Source of the DNA: DASWJQ01 sp036397095
GTDB lineage: Bacteria; Chloroflexota; Anaerolineae; Anaerolineales; E44-bin32
DNA length: 33,305 nt
Reading direction: 5' to 3'
NCBI GenBank assembly: GCA_036397095.1
Contig: DASWJQ010000185.1
Location: forward strand, 1 to 33,305
The notes below the pieces were generated by a model that was not told the DNA's origin, did not search any database, and was given only the letters and a program-made list of their open reading frames with translations. This document shows, one piece after another, positions 1 to 7,245 of the stretch. A program made the translations under genes and the position numbers. Every line of letters starts with the position of its first letter. The stretch's first letter is position 1.

Positions 1-50
1 TGGATGCGCCCGCTGAGGGGGCGCTTCCGATTCCCCTCGGGTTGGAGCGG

Positions 51-1514
51 TTATCCGCTTTGGGCCGTCACAGGCTCGAGCTCGGCTGGACGGCAGCATA
101 GCACGAGCTGCTTGGCTGCCTGGACTTCATCCAACCGGCCAAACGGCGTTTCATGCGGCGCCGTCTTAAGCAGCTCGGGGTCGTCGAGCGCTTCCTGAGC
201 GATTTGGAGCATCGCCGCGGCAAACGCGTCGAGCGTTTCCAGACTTTCGGTCTCGGTCGGCTCGATCATCAGGGCTTCGTGGACGATCAGTGGGAAGTAG
301 TTGGTCGGCGGATGAAAGCCGAAGTCCATCAGCCGTTTGCTGATGTCGAGGGCGCGTATGTCAGGCGCCGCCTCCCAATGGCCCTCGGCCACGAACTCGT
401 GCATGCAGATACGGTCGTAAGGAACATGGTAGTGCTGGCGCAGCTGGACCCGCAGGTAGTTGGCGTTGAGTACGGCGTGGTCGGCGATGGCCCGCAGACC
501 TTCGGCGCCGTGCATACGCAGGTAGGCAAAGGCCCGCACGGCCATACCAAAGTGGCCATGGAAAGCCTTCACGCGGCCTATCGTCTGGTCGGGTTCGACA
601 AGCAGGTACTGACCATCCCTCATGGCCACGATTGGCGCCGGCAGGAACGGTGCCAGAGCTGCCGAGGCGCCGACGGCACCCGATCCGGGGCCACCCCCGC
701 CGTGCGGCGTCGAGAAGGTCTTGTGCAGGTTGTAGTGCAGCACGTCAATGCCAAGATCGCCAGGACGCACGATGCCGAGCAGGGCGTTCATGTTGGCGCC
801 GTCGCCATAGACCAGCCCGCCACAGTCATGCACAAGGCCGATAACTTGCTGGACATGCTCTTCGAACAGACCGAGGGTGTTGGGGTTGGTCAGCATCAGC
901 CCGGCGACCGTGTCGTCGCACACCTGGCGCAGCGCCTCAAGGTCCACATTGCCCCGGTCATCGGACGGCAGCTCGATCACTTGCATACCGCTCATCGAAC
1001 TGGTAGCCGGATTGGTGCCATGGGCAGAATCCGGGATCAGAATCTTGGTCCGCTGTTTATCCCCGCGAGACCGGTGATACGCGCGGATCATCAGAATCCC
1101 AGTCAGCTCACCATGGGCGCCGGCGGCCGGCTGCAGGCTGACGGCGGCGAAACCGCCGATTTCCATCAGCCATTGCTGGACAGTGTGCATAAGCTCCAAG
1201 GCCCCCTGTACGGTTTCGACTGGCTGTAGTGGATGGGCATAGGCAAAGCCCGGCAGCCGGGCGGCTTGCTCGTTGACCTTGGGGTTGTATTTCATGGTGC
1301 ACGACCCCAAGGGGTAGAAGCCCGTGTCGATCGAGTGGTTGAACTGGGAAAGCCGGACGAAGTGGCGCATCGCCTCCAACTCGGACACTTCGGGCAGCGG
1401 CAAATCGCGACGGACCCGGCCGCCGGGCAGGTCGGCCGGAGGCACATCCAGCACCGGCAAAGAGAAACCGGTACGCCCCGGGGACGAGCGGTCGTAAATC
1501 AGGGGCTCAAGCAT
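51..1514 (-). CDS. gcvPB: Glycine dehydrogenase (decarboxylating) subunit 2, P-protein C-terminal half
   Basis: Subunit 2 of the two-subunit P-protein. With GcvPA it decarboxylates glycine using PLP and passes the aminomethyl group to lipoyl-GcvH in the cytoplasm. The PLP site is visible as HYNLHKTFSTPHGGGGPG with the Schiff-base lysine at about K265; SCTMKYNPK and DSAHGTNPA are also family motifs. At 487 aa it has normal family length. I chose the ATG at 1514 because it overlaps the gcvPA stop by 8 nt (ATGCTTGA), typical translational coupling; an in-frame start at 1541 would lie deep inside gcvPA and adds an Arg/Trp-rich stretch foreign to the family. It is the last visible gene of the riboswitch-controlled operon. 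A GC hairpin at 6-24 follows but has no U-tract, so the operon may continue beyond the window. Confidence 0.96.
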   Translation of the reverse strand: MLEPLIYDRSSPGRTGFSLPVLDVPPADLPGGRVRRDLPLPEVSELEAMRHFVRLSQFNHSIDTGFYPLGSCTMKYNPKVNEQAARLPGFAYAHPLQPVETVQGALELMHTVQQWLMEIGGFAAVSLQPAAGAHGELTGILMIRAYHRSRGDKQRTKILIPDSAHGTNPATSSMSGMQVIELPSDDRGNVDLEALRQVCDDTVAGLMLTNPNTLGLFEEHVQQVIGLVHDCGGLVYGDGANMNALLGIVRPGDLGIDVLHYNLHKTFSTPHGGGGPGSGAVGASAALAPFLPAPIVAMRDGQYLLVEPDQTIGRVKAFHGHFGMAVRAFAYLRMHGAEGLRAIADHAVLNANYLRVQLRQHYHVPYDRICMHEFVAEGHWEAAPDIRALDISKRLMDFGFHPPTNYFPLIVHEALMIEPTETESLETLDAFAAAMLQIAQEALDDPELLKTAPHETPFGRLDEVQAAKQLVLCCRPAELEPVTAQSG

Positions 1515-2850
1515 TGCCCACCTCCGCCAACGCCTCGACAAACCGGTCGATGTCCTCCCGCGTGTTACGCTCGGTCACCGCCACCAGCATATGGTTAGCC
1601 AGCTCGGGCTGCCACTGCGACAGATCGTAGCCGCCGATGATCCGGCTGGCCAACAGCTGCCGGCTGATGTGTTCGACCGGCAGAGGCGTCTCGATCACGA
1701 ATTCATGGAAGAACGGCCGCTGGTTCCACAGTGCGTAGCTGGGCAGCGCCCCAATTTGCTCGGCGGCGTAATGGGCCTTGTGGTAGCACAGCTCGGCCAC
1801 CCGGCGCAGACCCTGGCGCCCCATTACGGTCAGATACACGCCAGCGGCCAACGCCATCAGCCCCTGATTAGTGCAGATATTGCTGGTTGCCTTCTCCCGC
1901 CGGATGTGCTGCTCGCGCGGCGTCAGCGTCAACACGTAACCGCGCTGGCCCCGGTCGTCAGTCGTTTCGCCGACCAACCGGCCCGGCATCTTTCGCACAT
2001 ACGCCTGGCGGGTGGCGAACAGACCCAGGTAGGGTCCGCCAAAGGAAAGAGGTATGCCAAGCGGTTGACCCTCGCCAACAACCACGTCGGCGCCAAAGGC
2101 CGACGGCGGCTCGAGCAAACCCAACGCGATCGGGTTGACCACAACACAGAAAAGGGCACCGCTGGCCCTGGCCGCCTCGGCGACTGGCCCATAGTCATTG
2201 ATATGGCCGAGGAAGTCCGGATACTGCACAGCCACCAACGCCGTCTGGTCGTCGATGTGATCGATCAAGGATGGCAGCCCCGCGGCAAAGCCTTGCGGTC
2301 CCACCACCTCGACATCGGTACCGCGCAGGTAGGTTTGGACGGTATCCCGATAGTGAGGGTGAACGGTCGGCGCCAGCACAACCCGGTCGCGCCTGCCGCG
2401 GTGGTGGTTGAGCGCCATGTTGACGGCCTCGGCCAGCGCGGTAGCCCCGTCGTAGACCGAAGCATTGGCCACTTCCATGCCCGTCAGATTGCAGATGTGG
2501 CTCTGGAATTCGAAGATCGCCTGTAGCGTGCCTTGCGACACCTCGGGCTGGTAGGGCGTGTAGGCCGTGTAGAACTCGGAGCGCTGCAGGACATGATCGA
2601 CCACCGCCGGGATGAAGTGATCGTAGGCTCCGGCACCGAGGAAGCTGGTGAACTGGTGTGCATTGGTGGTGTCTTCGGCCAGCGCCTGCAGTTCGTTCAT
2701 CACTTCCATTTCAGAGATGCCTGCCGGCAAGTCGAGCTGGGGGAAGCGCAAGGCAGCCGGGACGGCCTCGAATAGGTCGTCCAGCCGGCTGACACCAATC
2801 GCCGCCAGCATGTGCTGGCGGTCGAGATCCGTGTGCGGGATAAAAGTCAT
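1507..2850 (-). CDS. gcvPA: Glycine dehydrogenase (decarboxylating) subunit 1, P-protein N-terminal half
   Basis: Subunit 1 of the heteromeric P-protein, 447 aa, the usual family length. It starts MTFIPHTDLDRQHMLAAIG and carries family blocks such as FLGAGAYDHFIPAVVDH, YTPYQPEVSQGTLQ, NASVYDGATA and SNICTNQGLMAL. It has no PLP lysine of its own, as expected for this half; catalysis needs GcvPB. Its ATG at 2850 shares one base with the gcvH stop (TGATG), and its stop overlaps the gcvPB start, so the three genes form one tightly coupled unit. Split P-proteins are common in Chloroflexota, Firmicutes, thermophiles and archaea (family knowledge). Confidence 0.96.
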   Translation of the reverse strand: MTFIPHTDLDRQHMLAAIGVSRLDDLFEAVPAALRFPQLDLPAGISEMEVMNELQALAEDTTNAHQFTSFLGAGAYDHFIPAVVDHVLQRSEFYTAYTPYQPEVSQGTLQAIFEFQSHICNLTGMEVANASVYDGATALAEAVNMALNHHRGRRDRVVLAPTVHPHYRDTVQTYLRGTDVEVVGPQGFAAGLPSLIDHIDDQTALVAVQYPDFLGHINDYGPVAEAARASGALFCVVVNPIALGLLEPPSAFGADVVVGEGQPLGIPLSFGGPYLGLFATRQAYVRKMPGRLVGETTDDRGQRGYVLTLTPREQHIRREKATSNICTNQGLMALAAGVYLTVMGRQGLRRVAELCYHKAHYAAEQIGALPSYALWNQRPFFHEFVIETPLPVEHISRQLLASRIIGGYDLSQWQPELANHMLVAVTERNTREDIDRFVEALAEVGNA

Positions 2851-3242
2851 CAGTGGTTTCTGGCCTCGATGCTCTGTTGATAGGCCGCAGCATCCAGCAG
2901 GTTGTCAAGTTGTGACGCGTCGGTCAACCTGATTCGCAAGATCCAGGCTTGCCCGTATGGGTCGCTGTTGATCAGCTCGGGCTGGTTGGGGAGCTCTTGG
3001 TTCGTGGCCACAATCTCGCCGGCCACTGGCAGATAGACATCGGCAGCCGCCTTGACACTTTCGACGGCGGCGCAAGCTGCGCCCTGGTCGAGACTAGCGC
3101 CCACATCCTCCAACACCTCGACAAACACAATGTCCGATAGTTGGTCCTGGGCGAAGTCGGTGATCCCGATCACTCCTTCGTCACCCTCCACCCGGATCCA
3201 CTCGTCGTTCTCCGTGTACTTCAGATCGTCCGGTACCTTCAT
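2850..3242 (-). CDS. gcvH: Glycine cleavage system H protein
   Basis: Lipoyl carrier of the glycine cleavage system, 130 aa. The lipoylation site is VESVKAAADVYLPV with the modified lysine at K64. KYTENDEWIRVEGDEGVIGITDFAQDQLSDIVFVE is the classical N-terminal half (biotinyl/lipoyl fold); it is given here as family recognition. Start choice: the ATG at 3242 is preceded by AAGGAG with 7 nt spacing and gives MKVPDDLKYT, matching family N-termini. The longer frame back to 3296 would run through the riboswitch terminator and is rejected. First gene of the operon, 29 nt after the terminator U-rich stretch, so its expression depends on the riboswitch decision. Confidence 0.96.
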   Translation of the reverse strand: MKVPDDLKYTENDEWIRVEGDEGVIGITDFAQDQLSDIVFVEVLEDVGASLDQGAACAAVESVKAAADVYLPVAGEIVATNQELPNQPELINSDPYGQAWILRIRLTDASQLDNLLDAAAYQQSIEARNH

Positions 3243-3270
3243 CGTTCGCTCCTTGAGCAGGCTGGGCAGC

Positions 3271-3308
3271 GCAAATAAAAGAAGGCGCACGACCATTCGG
3301 TGTGCGCC
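3271..3308 (-). terminator. Intrinsic terminator forming the glycine riboswitch expression platform
   Basis: Read on the minus strand: GGCGCAC-ACC-GAAT-GGT-C-GTGCGCC, a 7-bp perfect stem (3302-3308 with 3284-3290) plus a 3-bp upper stem and GAAT loop with one bulged base, followed by TTCTTTTATTTG. It sits directly between aptamer 2 and gcvH. Its 5' arm begins at 3308, which is also the last base of the aptamer-2 P1 3' arm, so the two structures share one or two bases. Glycine-stabilised P1 would then disfavour the terminator (ON switch, inferred from known gcv riboswitches). Confidence 0.82.
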
Positions 3309-3483
3309 CTCTGTCCATAACCTGAGAGATTCGCCTAGGCTGCCGGCTTGCCCCTTCGGTGCTGACAGACTTTCCAGAGGTCAGCCGGGTTCGGGTCCCT
3401 TGTACCTGAGAGTTTCACCCCAGGCTAGCACGCTGTGCCTGGGACTTGCCCCTTCGGTGCCCGGTTGCCCGGGTCTCTCCCCG
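3307..3483 (-). ncRNA. Tandem (two-aptamer) glycine riboswitch
   Basis: Two glycine aptamers in series ahead of gcvH. The 15-nt core CACCGAAGGGGCAAG occurs exactly twice on the minus strand (3445-3459 and 3347-3361), each followed by a CTCTCAGGT box (3405-3413 and 3320-3328). Aptamer 1 spans about 3393-3483, starting GGAGAGACCCGGG. Aptamer 2 spans about 3307-3380, with P1 formed by CCTCTG (3375-3380) and CAGAGG (3308-3313). The linker of about 12 nt matches the short linkers of tandem glycine riboswitches. This is the standard glycine-ON control of gcv operons. Confidence 0.95.
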
Positions 3484-3507
3484 ATACCCGTTCAATTGGT
3501 ACCTAGC

Positions 3508-3536
3508 ATTCTACGAACCCGCCGCAGGGGAGTCAA
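3508..3536 (-). promoter_or_regulatory. Promoter of the gcv operon
   Basis: Minus strand: TTGACT (3531-3536), a spacer of exactly 17 nt, then TAGAAT (3508-3513). This is close to the housekeeping sigma consensus. The predicted start at about 3501 puts only some 18 nt before the first riboswitch aptamer. Best promoter match in the window. Confidence 0.8.
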
Positions 3537-3546
3537 GCTGATGTAG

Positions 3547-3563
3547 CTATTCGTGACGAATAG
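3547..3563. promoter_or_regulatory. Perfect 17-bp palindrome upstream of the gcv promoter, possible operator
   Basis: CTATTCGT-G-ACGAATAG is a perfect 8-bp dyad around a central base. Its centre lies 19 bp upstream of the -35 box, at about -54 from the predicted start. The position and length suit an activator or repressor dimer. No regulator can be named from the sequence. It could also belong to the palindrome-rich spacer beside it. Confidence 0.45.
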
Positions 3564-3699
3564 GCATGGAAGCAGGGACGATGGACCAAGGACCGCGGAC
3601 GGCGGATGGAGCCATACCGGCGCACGGCCATGTTCCCACTCGTCCGCTGACCTCCGAGGGCCGACTGGATTCAGCAAGTGCTCGAACGTCTAATCTGGT

Positions 3700-3723
3700 A
3701 GGGGCACGATATATCGTGCCTCT
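3700..3723. repeat. 24-bp near-perfect palindrome
   Basis: The core GGCACGATATATCGTGCC (3703-3720) is a perfect 18-bp palindrome. It extends on each side by three more bases with a single G-T mismatch (3702/3721). The AGGGGC...GCCTCT ends resemble the GTAGGGGC-type interspersed palindromes common in Chloroflexota and cyanobacteria (from memory). A second GTAGGGGCG stretch occurs at 3875-3883. Confidence 0.7.
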
Positions 3724-3779
3724 GCTGTGGATTGGGAGCCAGGGTTTGGCCGCCATCGCGGCCCAAACTGGATTCATTC

Positions 3780-3842
3780 CGACCCCGGGGGTCCGTTGGC
3801 GGATGCCTCAAAGATATGTACCTTGTCGGACCCCCGGGGTCG
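3780..3842. repeat. 16-bp perfect inverted repeat with 31-bp spacer
   Basis: CGACCCCGGGGGTCCG (3780-3795) and its exact reverse complement (3827-3842) flank 31 bp. Each arm also contains a 13-nt palindrome, GACCCC-G-GGGGTC, so each arm can fold alone or pair with the other. Likely copies of a small repeated element. Confidence 0.75.
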
Positions 3843-3860
3843 TGGCTATGCCTGGCCGAT

Positions 3861-3911
3861 TGCGAATCCGGCCCGTAGGGGCGTTCCATGGAAGCGTTCG
3901 CTGGATTCGCA
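3861..3911. repeat. Nested dyad
   Basis: TGCGAATCC (3861-3869) pairs with GGATTCGCA (3903-3911), and the 10-bp palindrome TTCCATGGAA (3884-3893) lies almost at the centre. The arrangement is cruciform-like. No coding or terminator role is evident. Confidence 0.6.
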
Positions 3912-3948
3912 GGAGGGTTGATCGCCGAACTTGGACGGGGCAGGCTGC

Positions 3949-3985
3949 ATCCAGCCTTTCGTACCGTCGGAAGCAGCGGCTGGAT
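3949..3985. repeat. 8-bp inverted repeat just downstream of alr
   Basis: ATCCAGCC (3949-3956) and GGCTGGAT (3978-3985) pair perfectly around 21 nt. It lies 16-52 nt beyond the alr stop, so it could end alr transcription, but no U-tract follows on the minus strand. An alternative short hairpin GGCTG-CATC-CAGCC (3943-3956) uses the same left arm. Confidence 0.4.
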
Positions 3986-4000
3986 CGGGCGGCCTACCCG

Positions 4001-5110
4001 TCAGGCGTGGTACAGGCGCGGCACGCGGGCGCTCAGCCCACAGACCACCTCGTAGTTGATCGTCCCCCAACCGGCTGCCAGGTCTTCAACGCTGATCTGC
4101 TCGCCTTGATCTTCACCAATCAGGGTGGCCCGGTCTCCAACGTTGGCTTCGGGCAAGTCTGTCAAATCGACCACCAATTGATCCATGCACACTCGGCCGC
4201 GCACCGGCACTCGCTGGCCGTGCACAAGCACTTGATTGCCGTCCTCGCGGCGGTAACCGTCGCCGTAGCCGACCGGCACGACGCCGAGCCTGGCGTCTAT
4301 CGGCGTGACGTAGACGTGACCGTACGAGATGCCAGTTCCGGCGGGAACCTGGCGGACCTGGGTTAGGCTGGCGCGCCAGGTCAGGGCGGCCCGAAAGGCC
4401 GGCGGCAGCCGGACGTTAGAGGCTGGGTTGAGCCCGTAGAGCGCGATCCCCGGTCGAACCATGTCGTAGGCCGACGACGGCCGCACCAACGCTGCCGCCG
4501 AATTGGCGGCATGCACCAGCCTGGGCCGCAGGCCCAGGACGGCGGCTTCGGCCACAAGGTCATCGAAGATGGCCTCCTGGTTGGTGGTTATATCTTCGTC
4601 GGGTTCGTCGGCGCGCGCGTAATGGGTGAACAGACCTTCGAGATCGACCTGGTTTAGCGACGCCAGTTGGCGCAGCAATGCGATCGCCTCGGAAGGTGCC
4701 GCGCCCAGGCGGGTCATGCCGGTATCCACTTTGAGATGGACCTTAACAGTGCGATCGGTGGGAAGCTCGGAGAGCGCCGCCACGTGTTCCTGGCGAAAGG
4801 CCGTCAGGGTGACCCCGGCGGCCGCCGCCTGGCCAAACCGCACGACCGGTGTATCACCCAGCACCATCAAGGGCGCCTCGATGCCAGCCTCTCGCAGTTC
4901 GAGGGCTTCGTCGAGCCGGGCAATCCCGCAGTAGATGGCGCCGGCCTCGACCGCCGTCCGCGCCACCTCGACCAGACCATGGCCATAACCATTGGCCTTG
5001 ACCACAGCCATAACCGGAACGCCAGCCTGGGCCTCGACCGCCCGCAAATTGCCGGCGATGGCGTCGAGGTCGATTTCGAGCCAATTGGAGAGACCGTCGG
5101 TGGATGGCAT
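4001..5110 (-). CDS. alr: Alanine racemase
   Basis: PLP enzyme that makes D-alanine for peptidoglycan in the cytoplasm, 369 aa, normal length. The PLP lysine is K38 in AVVKANGYGHG. The second catalytic residue is Y263 in GISYGHVYV. Other family blocks are HLKVDTGMTRLG, HAANSAAAL, RPGIALYG, PVGYGDGY and CMDQLVVDLTD. The start at 5110 gives MPSTDGLSNWLEIDLDAI, the usual N-terminus. There is no Shine-Dalgarno sequence; TATACT ends only 10 nt before the ATG, suggesting a nearly leaderless message. It diverges from tgt across a repeat element (5139-5258). Confidence 0.95.
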   Translation of the reverse strand: MPSTDGLSNWLEIDLDAIAGNLRAVEAQAGVPVMAVVKANGYGHGLVEVARTAVEAGAIYCGIARLDEALELREAGIEAPLMVLGDTPVVRFGQAAAAGVTLTAFRQEHVAALSELPTDRTVKVHLKVDTGMTRLGAAPSEAIALLRQLASLNQVDLEGLFTHYARADEPDEDITTNQEAIFDDLVAEAAVLGLRPRLVHAANSAAALVRPSSAYDMVRPGIALYGLNPASNVRLPPAFRAALTWRASLTQVRQVPAGTGISYGHVYVTPIDARLGVVPVGYGDGYRREDGNQVLVHGQRVPVRGRVCMDQLVVDLTDLPEANVGDRATLIGEDQGEQISVEDLAAGWGTINYEVVCGLSARVPRLYHA

Positions 5111-5120
5111 TGCGCCGCCG

Positions 5121-5126
5121 AGTATA
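5121..5126 (-). promoter_or_regulatory. Putative -10 box of alr
   Basis: TATACT on the minus strand, 10 nt before the alr ATG (5108-5110). The predicted start would leave a leader of only a few nucleotides. No convincing -35 box is seen. Confidence 0.45.
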
Positions 5127-5138
5127 AACCCTCAAAGC

Positions 5139-5258
5139 AACCACGCAGGAGTGAAGCCCCCAGCTCTCAGCTCTCAGTTGACCGCTGAAGGCTGACAGCT
5201 GAAGGCAATCACTGTGTTCCCTCCCTGATCCTTGGTTCGCTTAGGCCCTTCGTGGCTA
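5139..5258. repeat. Interspersed repeat, copy A (heptad-containing)
   Basis: Lies between the divergent alr and tgt. The core 5164-5205 is six in-phase 7-mers: CTCTCAG, CTCTCAG, TTGACCG, CTGAAGG, CTGACAG, CTGAAGG. The right end (ATCCTTGG...CTTCGTGG), read in reverse, matches the left end of copy C at about 35 of 43 positions by hand alignment. The tgt -10 box starts 15 bp beyond it, so the element may supply upstream promoter sequence. Confidence 0.65.
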
Positions 5259-5273
5259 GCCCACCACCACATG

Positions 5274-5279
5274 TATAAT
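5274..5279 (+). promoter_or_regulatory. -10 box of tgt, implying a leaderless message
   Basis: A perfect TATAAT ends 9 nt before the tgt ATG at 5289. A start 6-7 nt downstream leaves a leader of two or three bases. No Shine-Dalgarno sequence is present. The -35 region would fall in the end of repeat copy A and matches consensus poorly. Confidence 0.6.
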
Positions 5280-5288
5280 CCCGCGCCG

Positions 5289-6413
5289 ATGACCTCCCAC
5301 TTCGCCTTCGAACTACAGGCCAGCGACGGGCGCGCCCGGGCCGGCCGCTTCCACACACCGCATGGCGTGATCGAAACGCCAGTTTTTGCCCCGGTAGGGA
5401 CCCAGGCTGCAGTCAAGGCCTTGACGCCGGCGCAGCTTGAAGAACTTGGCGTAAGTCTTGTGCTGGCCAACACCTATCATCTGTACCTGCGGCCGGGGCC
5501 CGATATTGTGGCCGGGGCCGGCGGGCTCCACGAGTTCATGGGCTGGCCAGGGCCGATCCTGACCGACTCGGGCGGGTTCCAGGTGTTCTCGCTGGCCGAC
5601 CGGCGCCGGATCGACGACGATGGCGTCACATTCCGCTCGCACCTGGATGGTTCGGAGCACCGCTTCACGCCGGAGCGGGCAATTGCCGTCCAGCAGCAGT
5701 TGGGCGCCGACATTATTATGGCCTTCGACGAATGCCCTGCCCCCGACGACCGCGCATACAACGAACAGGCGATGGCCAGGACCCATGCCTGGGCCGAACG
5801 CTGCCTGGCGGCCAAGACCAACGACCAGCAAGCACTGTTTGGCATCGTCCAGGGCGGCATTTTTCCCGACCTGCGCCAGCAATCGGCCGACTTCATAAGC
5901 ACCCTGGGGACACCGGGCGTGGCCATCGGCGGCTTGTCAGTCGGCGAGTCCAAGCCTGAAATGTACACCATGCTCGATGTGCTTTCACCGCGCCTGCCGG
6001 CCGATCGGCCTCGCTACTTAATGGGGGTCGGCGCTGTCGATGATCTGGTAGAAGCCGTCTGGCGCGGCGTCGACATCTTCGACTGTGTGCTGCCCACCCG
6101 GTTGGCCCGCAATGACGCCGCCATGACACGCCTCGGACGGCTCAACCTACGCAATGCGACATTTGCCAGCGACCGGAAACCGATTGATCCGGCATGTGAC
6201 TGCTACACCTGCCGCCATTTCTCACGGTCTTACGTGCGCCACCTGATCGTCGCCGGCGAAATACTGGCCGCCACACTGCTCTCGATCCACAATCTGACGA
6301 CTTTAGTCACGCTGGCCGCCGATCTGCGCCAGGCCATCTTAGAGGGCAGGTTGGAGACAATGGTTGCCGAGTTCCGCAGAAACTATGCCAAGCACCGACC
6401 AGTCGAGGTCTAG
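5289..6413 (+). CDS. tgt: tRNA-guanine(34) transglycosylase
   Basis: Exchanges guanine 34 for preQ1 in the anticodon of His, Asp, Asn and Tyr tRNAs, the entry step of queuosine formation on tRNA. Visible are LTDSGGFQVFSL (catalytic general base Asp), GIVQGG, GGLSVGE, YLMGVG, and FDCVLPTRLARND with the nucleophilic aspartate. The C-terminal zinc site is CDCYTCRHF with a later His in LSIHN. The ATG at 5289 gives 374 aa, the normal length, and MTSHFAFELQA; an upstream in-frame ATG at 5232 would start before the TATAAT box and is rejected. uppP starts 3 nt after the stop. queG, which completes queuosine, lies 23 kb away. Confidence 0.96.
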   Translation: MTSHFAFELQASDGRARAGRFHTPHGVIETPVFAPVGTQAAVKALTPAQLEELGVSLVLANTYHLYLRPGPDIVAGAGGLHEFMGWPGPILTDSGGFQVFSLADRRRIDDDGVTFRSHLDGSEHRFTPERAIAVQQQLGADIIMAFDECPAPDDRAYNEQAMARTHAWAERCLAAKTNDQQALFGIVQGGIFPDLRQQSADFISTLGTPGVAIGGLSVGESKPEMYTMLDVLSPRLPADRPRYLMGVGAVDDLVEAVWRGVDIFDCVLPTRLARNDAAMTRLGRLNLRNATFASDRKPIDPACDCYTCRHFSRSYVRHLIVAGEILAATLLSIHNLTTLVTLAADLRQAILEGRLETMVAEFRRNYAKHRPVEV

Positions 6414-6416
6414 GCA

Positions 6417-7241
6417 ATGACTTTGTTGCAGGCCCTGGTTCTTGGCATCGTGCAGGGTGCAACCGAGTTCCTGCCAATCTCGTCCTCGGGCCACCTGGTC
6501 TTGGTCCCGTGGCTGCTCGGCTGGCGTTTCGAGCCCGGGGTTGCCTTCGTGTTCGACGTCCTGGTTCAATGGGGCACGCTGGCTGCCGTCCTTGTCTACT
6601 TCCGTGACGATTTGATCCGCCTGGTCAAAGCTGCCGTTAGCCAGCTGGCGCAGGGCCGTCCGCTGGGCAGTGCCGACGCCCGCCTCGCCTGGGCGTTGGC
6701 GGCTGCCAGTCTACCGGCGGCACTGCTCGGCCTGTTGCTCAAAGATCTGGTGGAGACCGCTTTTGGCGATCCATTGGCCGTCAGCCTGTTCTTACTCGTC
6801 ACGGCCCTCTTGTTAGGGTTGAGCGAACGCATCGGCCGACGCCGGCGTACGATGCACGAGGTCGGTCTGCTCGACGCCTTATTGATTGGCCTAGCCCAGG
6901 CCGCCGCGTTGTTCCCGGGAATCTCGCGCTCCGGCGCCACCATTGCCGGGGGTCTCATGCGCGACCTGCGCCGGGCCGAGGCCGCCCGCTTCTCCTTTCT
7001 GATGTCGGTGCCGGTGATGATCGGCGCAGGGGCGATCGCCCTGCTCGACCTGGGCGGGATGGCCAGCGCCACCGAGCAGCTGCCGGCGCTGATCGCCGGT
7101 TTTCTCTCCGCGGCGCTGGTCGGCTACGTAGCCATCCGTTGGCTGCTGGCCTACTTGGCCAGCCACCGGCTGACGGTCTTTGTCATCTACTGCGCGCTCC
7201 TCGGGTTGACCGGTGTTGGCATTTCGCTGCTCCGCAGCTGA
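6417..7241 (+). CDS. uppP: Undecaprenyl-diphosphatase (BacA type)
   Basis: Integral membrane phosphatase that recycles undecaprenyl diphosphate to the monophosphate carrier for cell-wall synthesis. The two family motifs are present: QGATEFLPISSSGHL near residues 14-28 (acidic motif) and FPGISRSGATIAGG near residue 165 (PGxSRSxxT). About eight hydrophobic segments cover the 274-aa protein, matching the family. It starts 3 nt after tgt with GAGG 9 nt upstream, so it is probably co-transcribed with tgt. Confidence 0.96.
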   Translation: MTLLQALVLGIVQGATEFLPISSSGHLVLVPWLLGWRFEPGVAFVFDVLVQWGTLAAVLVYFRDDLIRLVKAAVSQLAQGRPLGSADARLAWALAAASLPAALLGLLLKDLVETAFGDPLAVSLFLLVTALLLGLSERIGRRRRTMHEVGLLDALLIGLAQAAALFPGISRSGATIAGGLMRDLRRAEAARFSFLMSVPVMIGAGAIALLDLGGMASATEQLPALIAGFLSAALVGYVAIRWLLAYLASHRLTVFVIYCALLGLTGVGISLLRS

Positions 7242-7245
7242 CTTG

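Larger units (their letters stand above)
3564..4000. other. Gene-free spacer rich in palindromes
   Basis: A 437-bp stretch between the gcv promoter region and the end of alr. I see no credible gene: open frames here lack recognisable domains or ribosome sites and run on into the antisense of alr. It holds at least four separate dyads (3700-3723, 3780-3842, 3861-3911, 3949-3985), given as their own entries. The texture suggests a set of small interspersed repeats, not regulatory DNA for one gene. Confidence 0.6.

Noticed and set aside
6..24. GC hairpin after gcvPB as a terminator
   Set aside because: The stem is good (GCGCCC/GGGCGC) but no U-tract follows on the minus strand, and the window ends there.
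153..1229. Long plus-strand open frame of 358 codons opposite gcvPB
   Set aside because: Mirror of a clear gcvPB; high GC keeps antisense frames open. No domain or ribosome site.
3566..4366. 266-codon plus-strand frame over the palindromic spacer and the end of alr
   Set aside because: It crosses several palindromes, then runs antisense to alr, and has no domain match or ribosome site.
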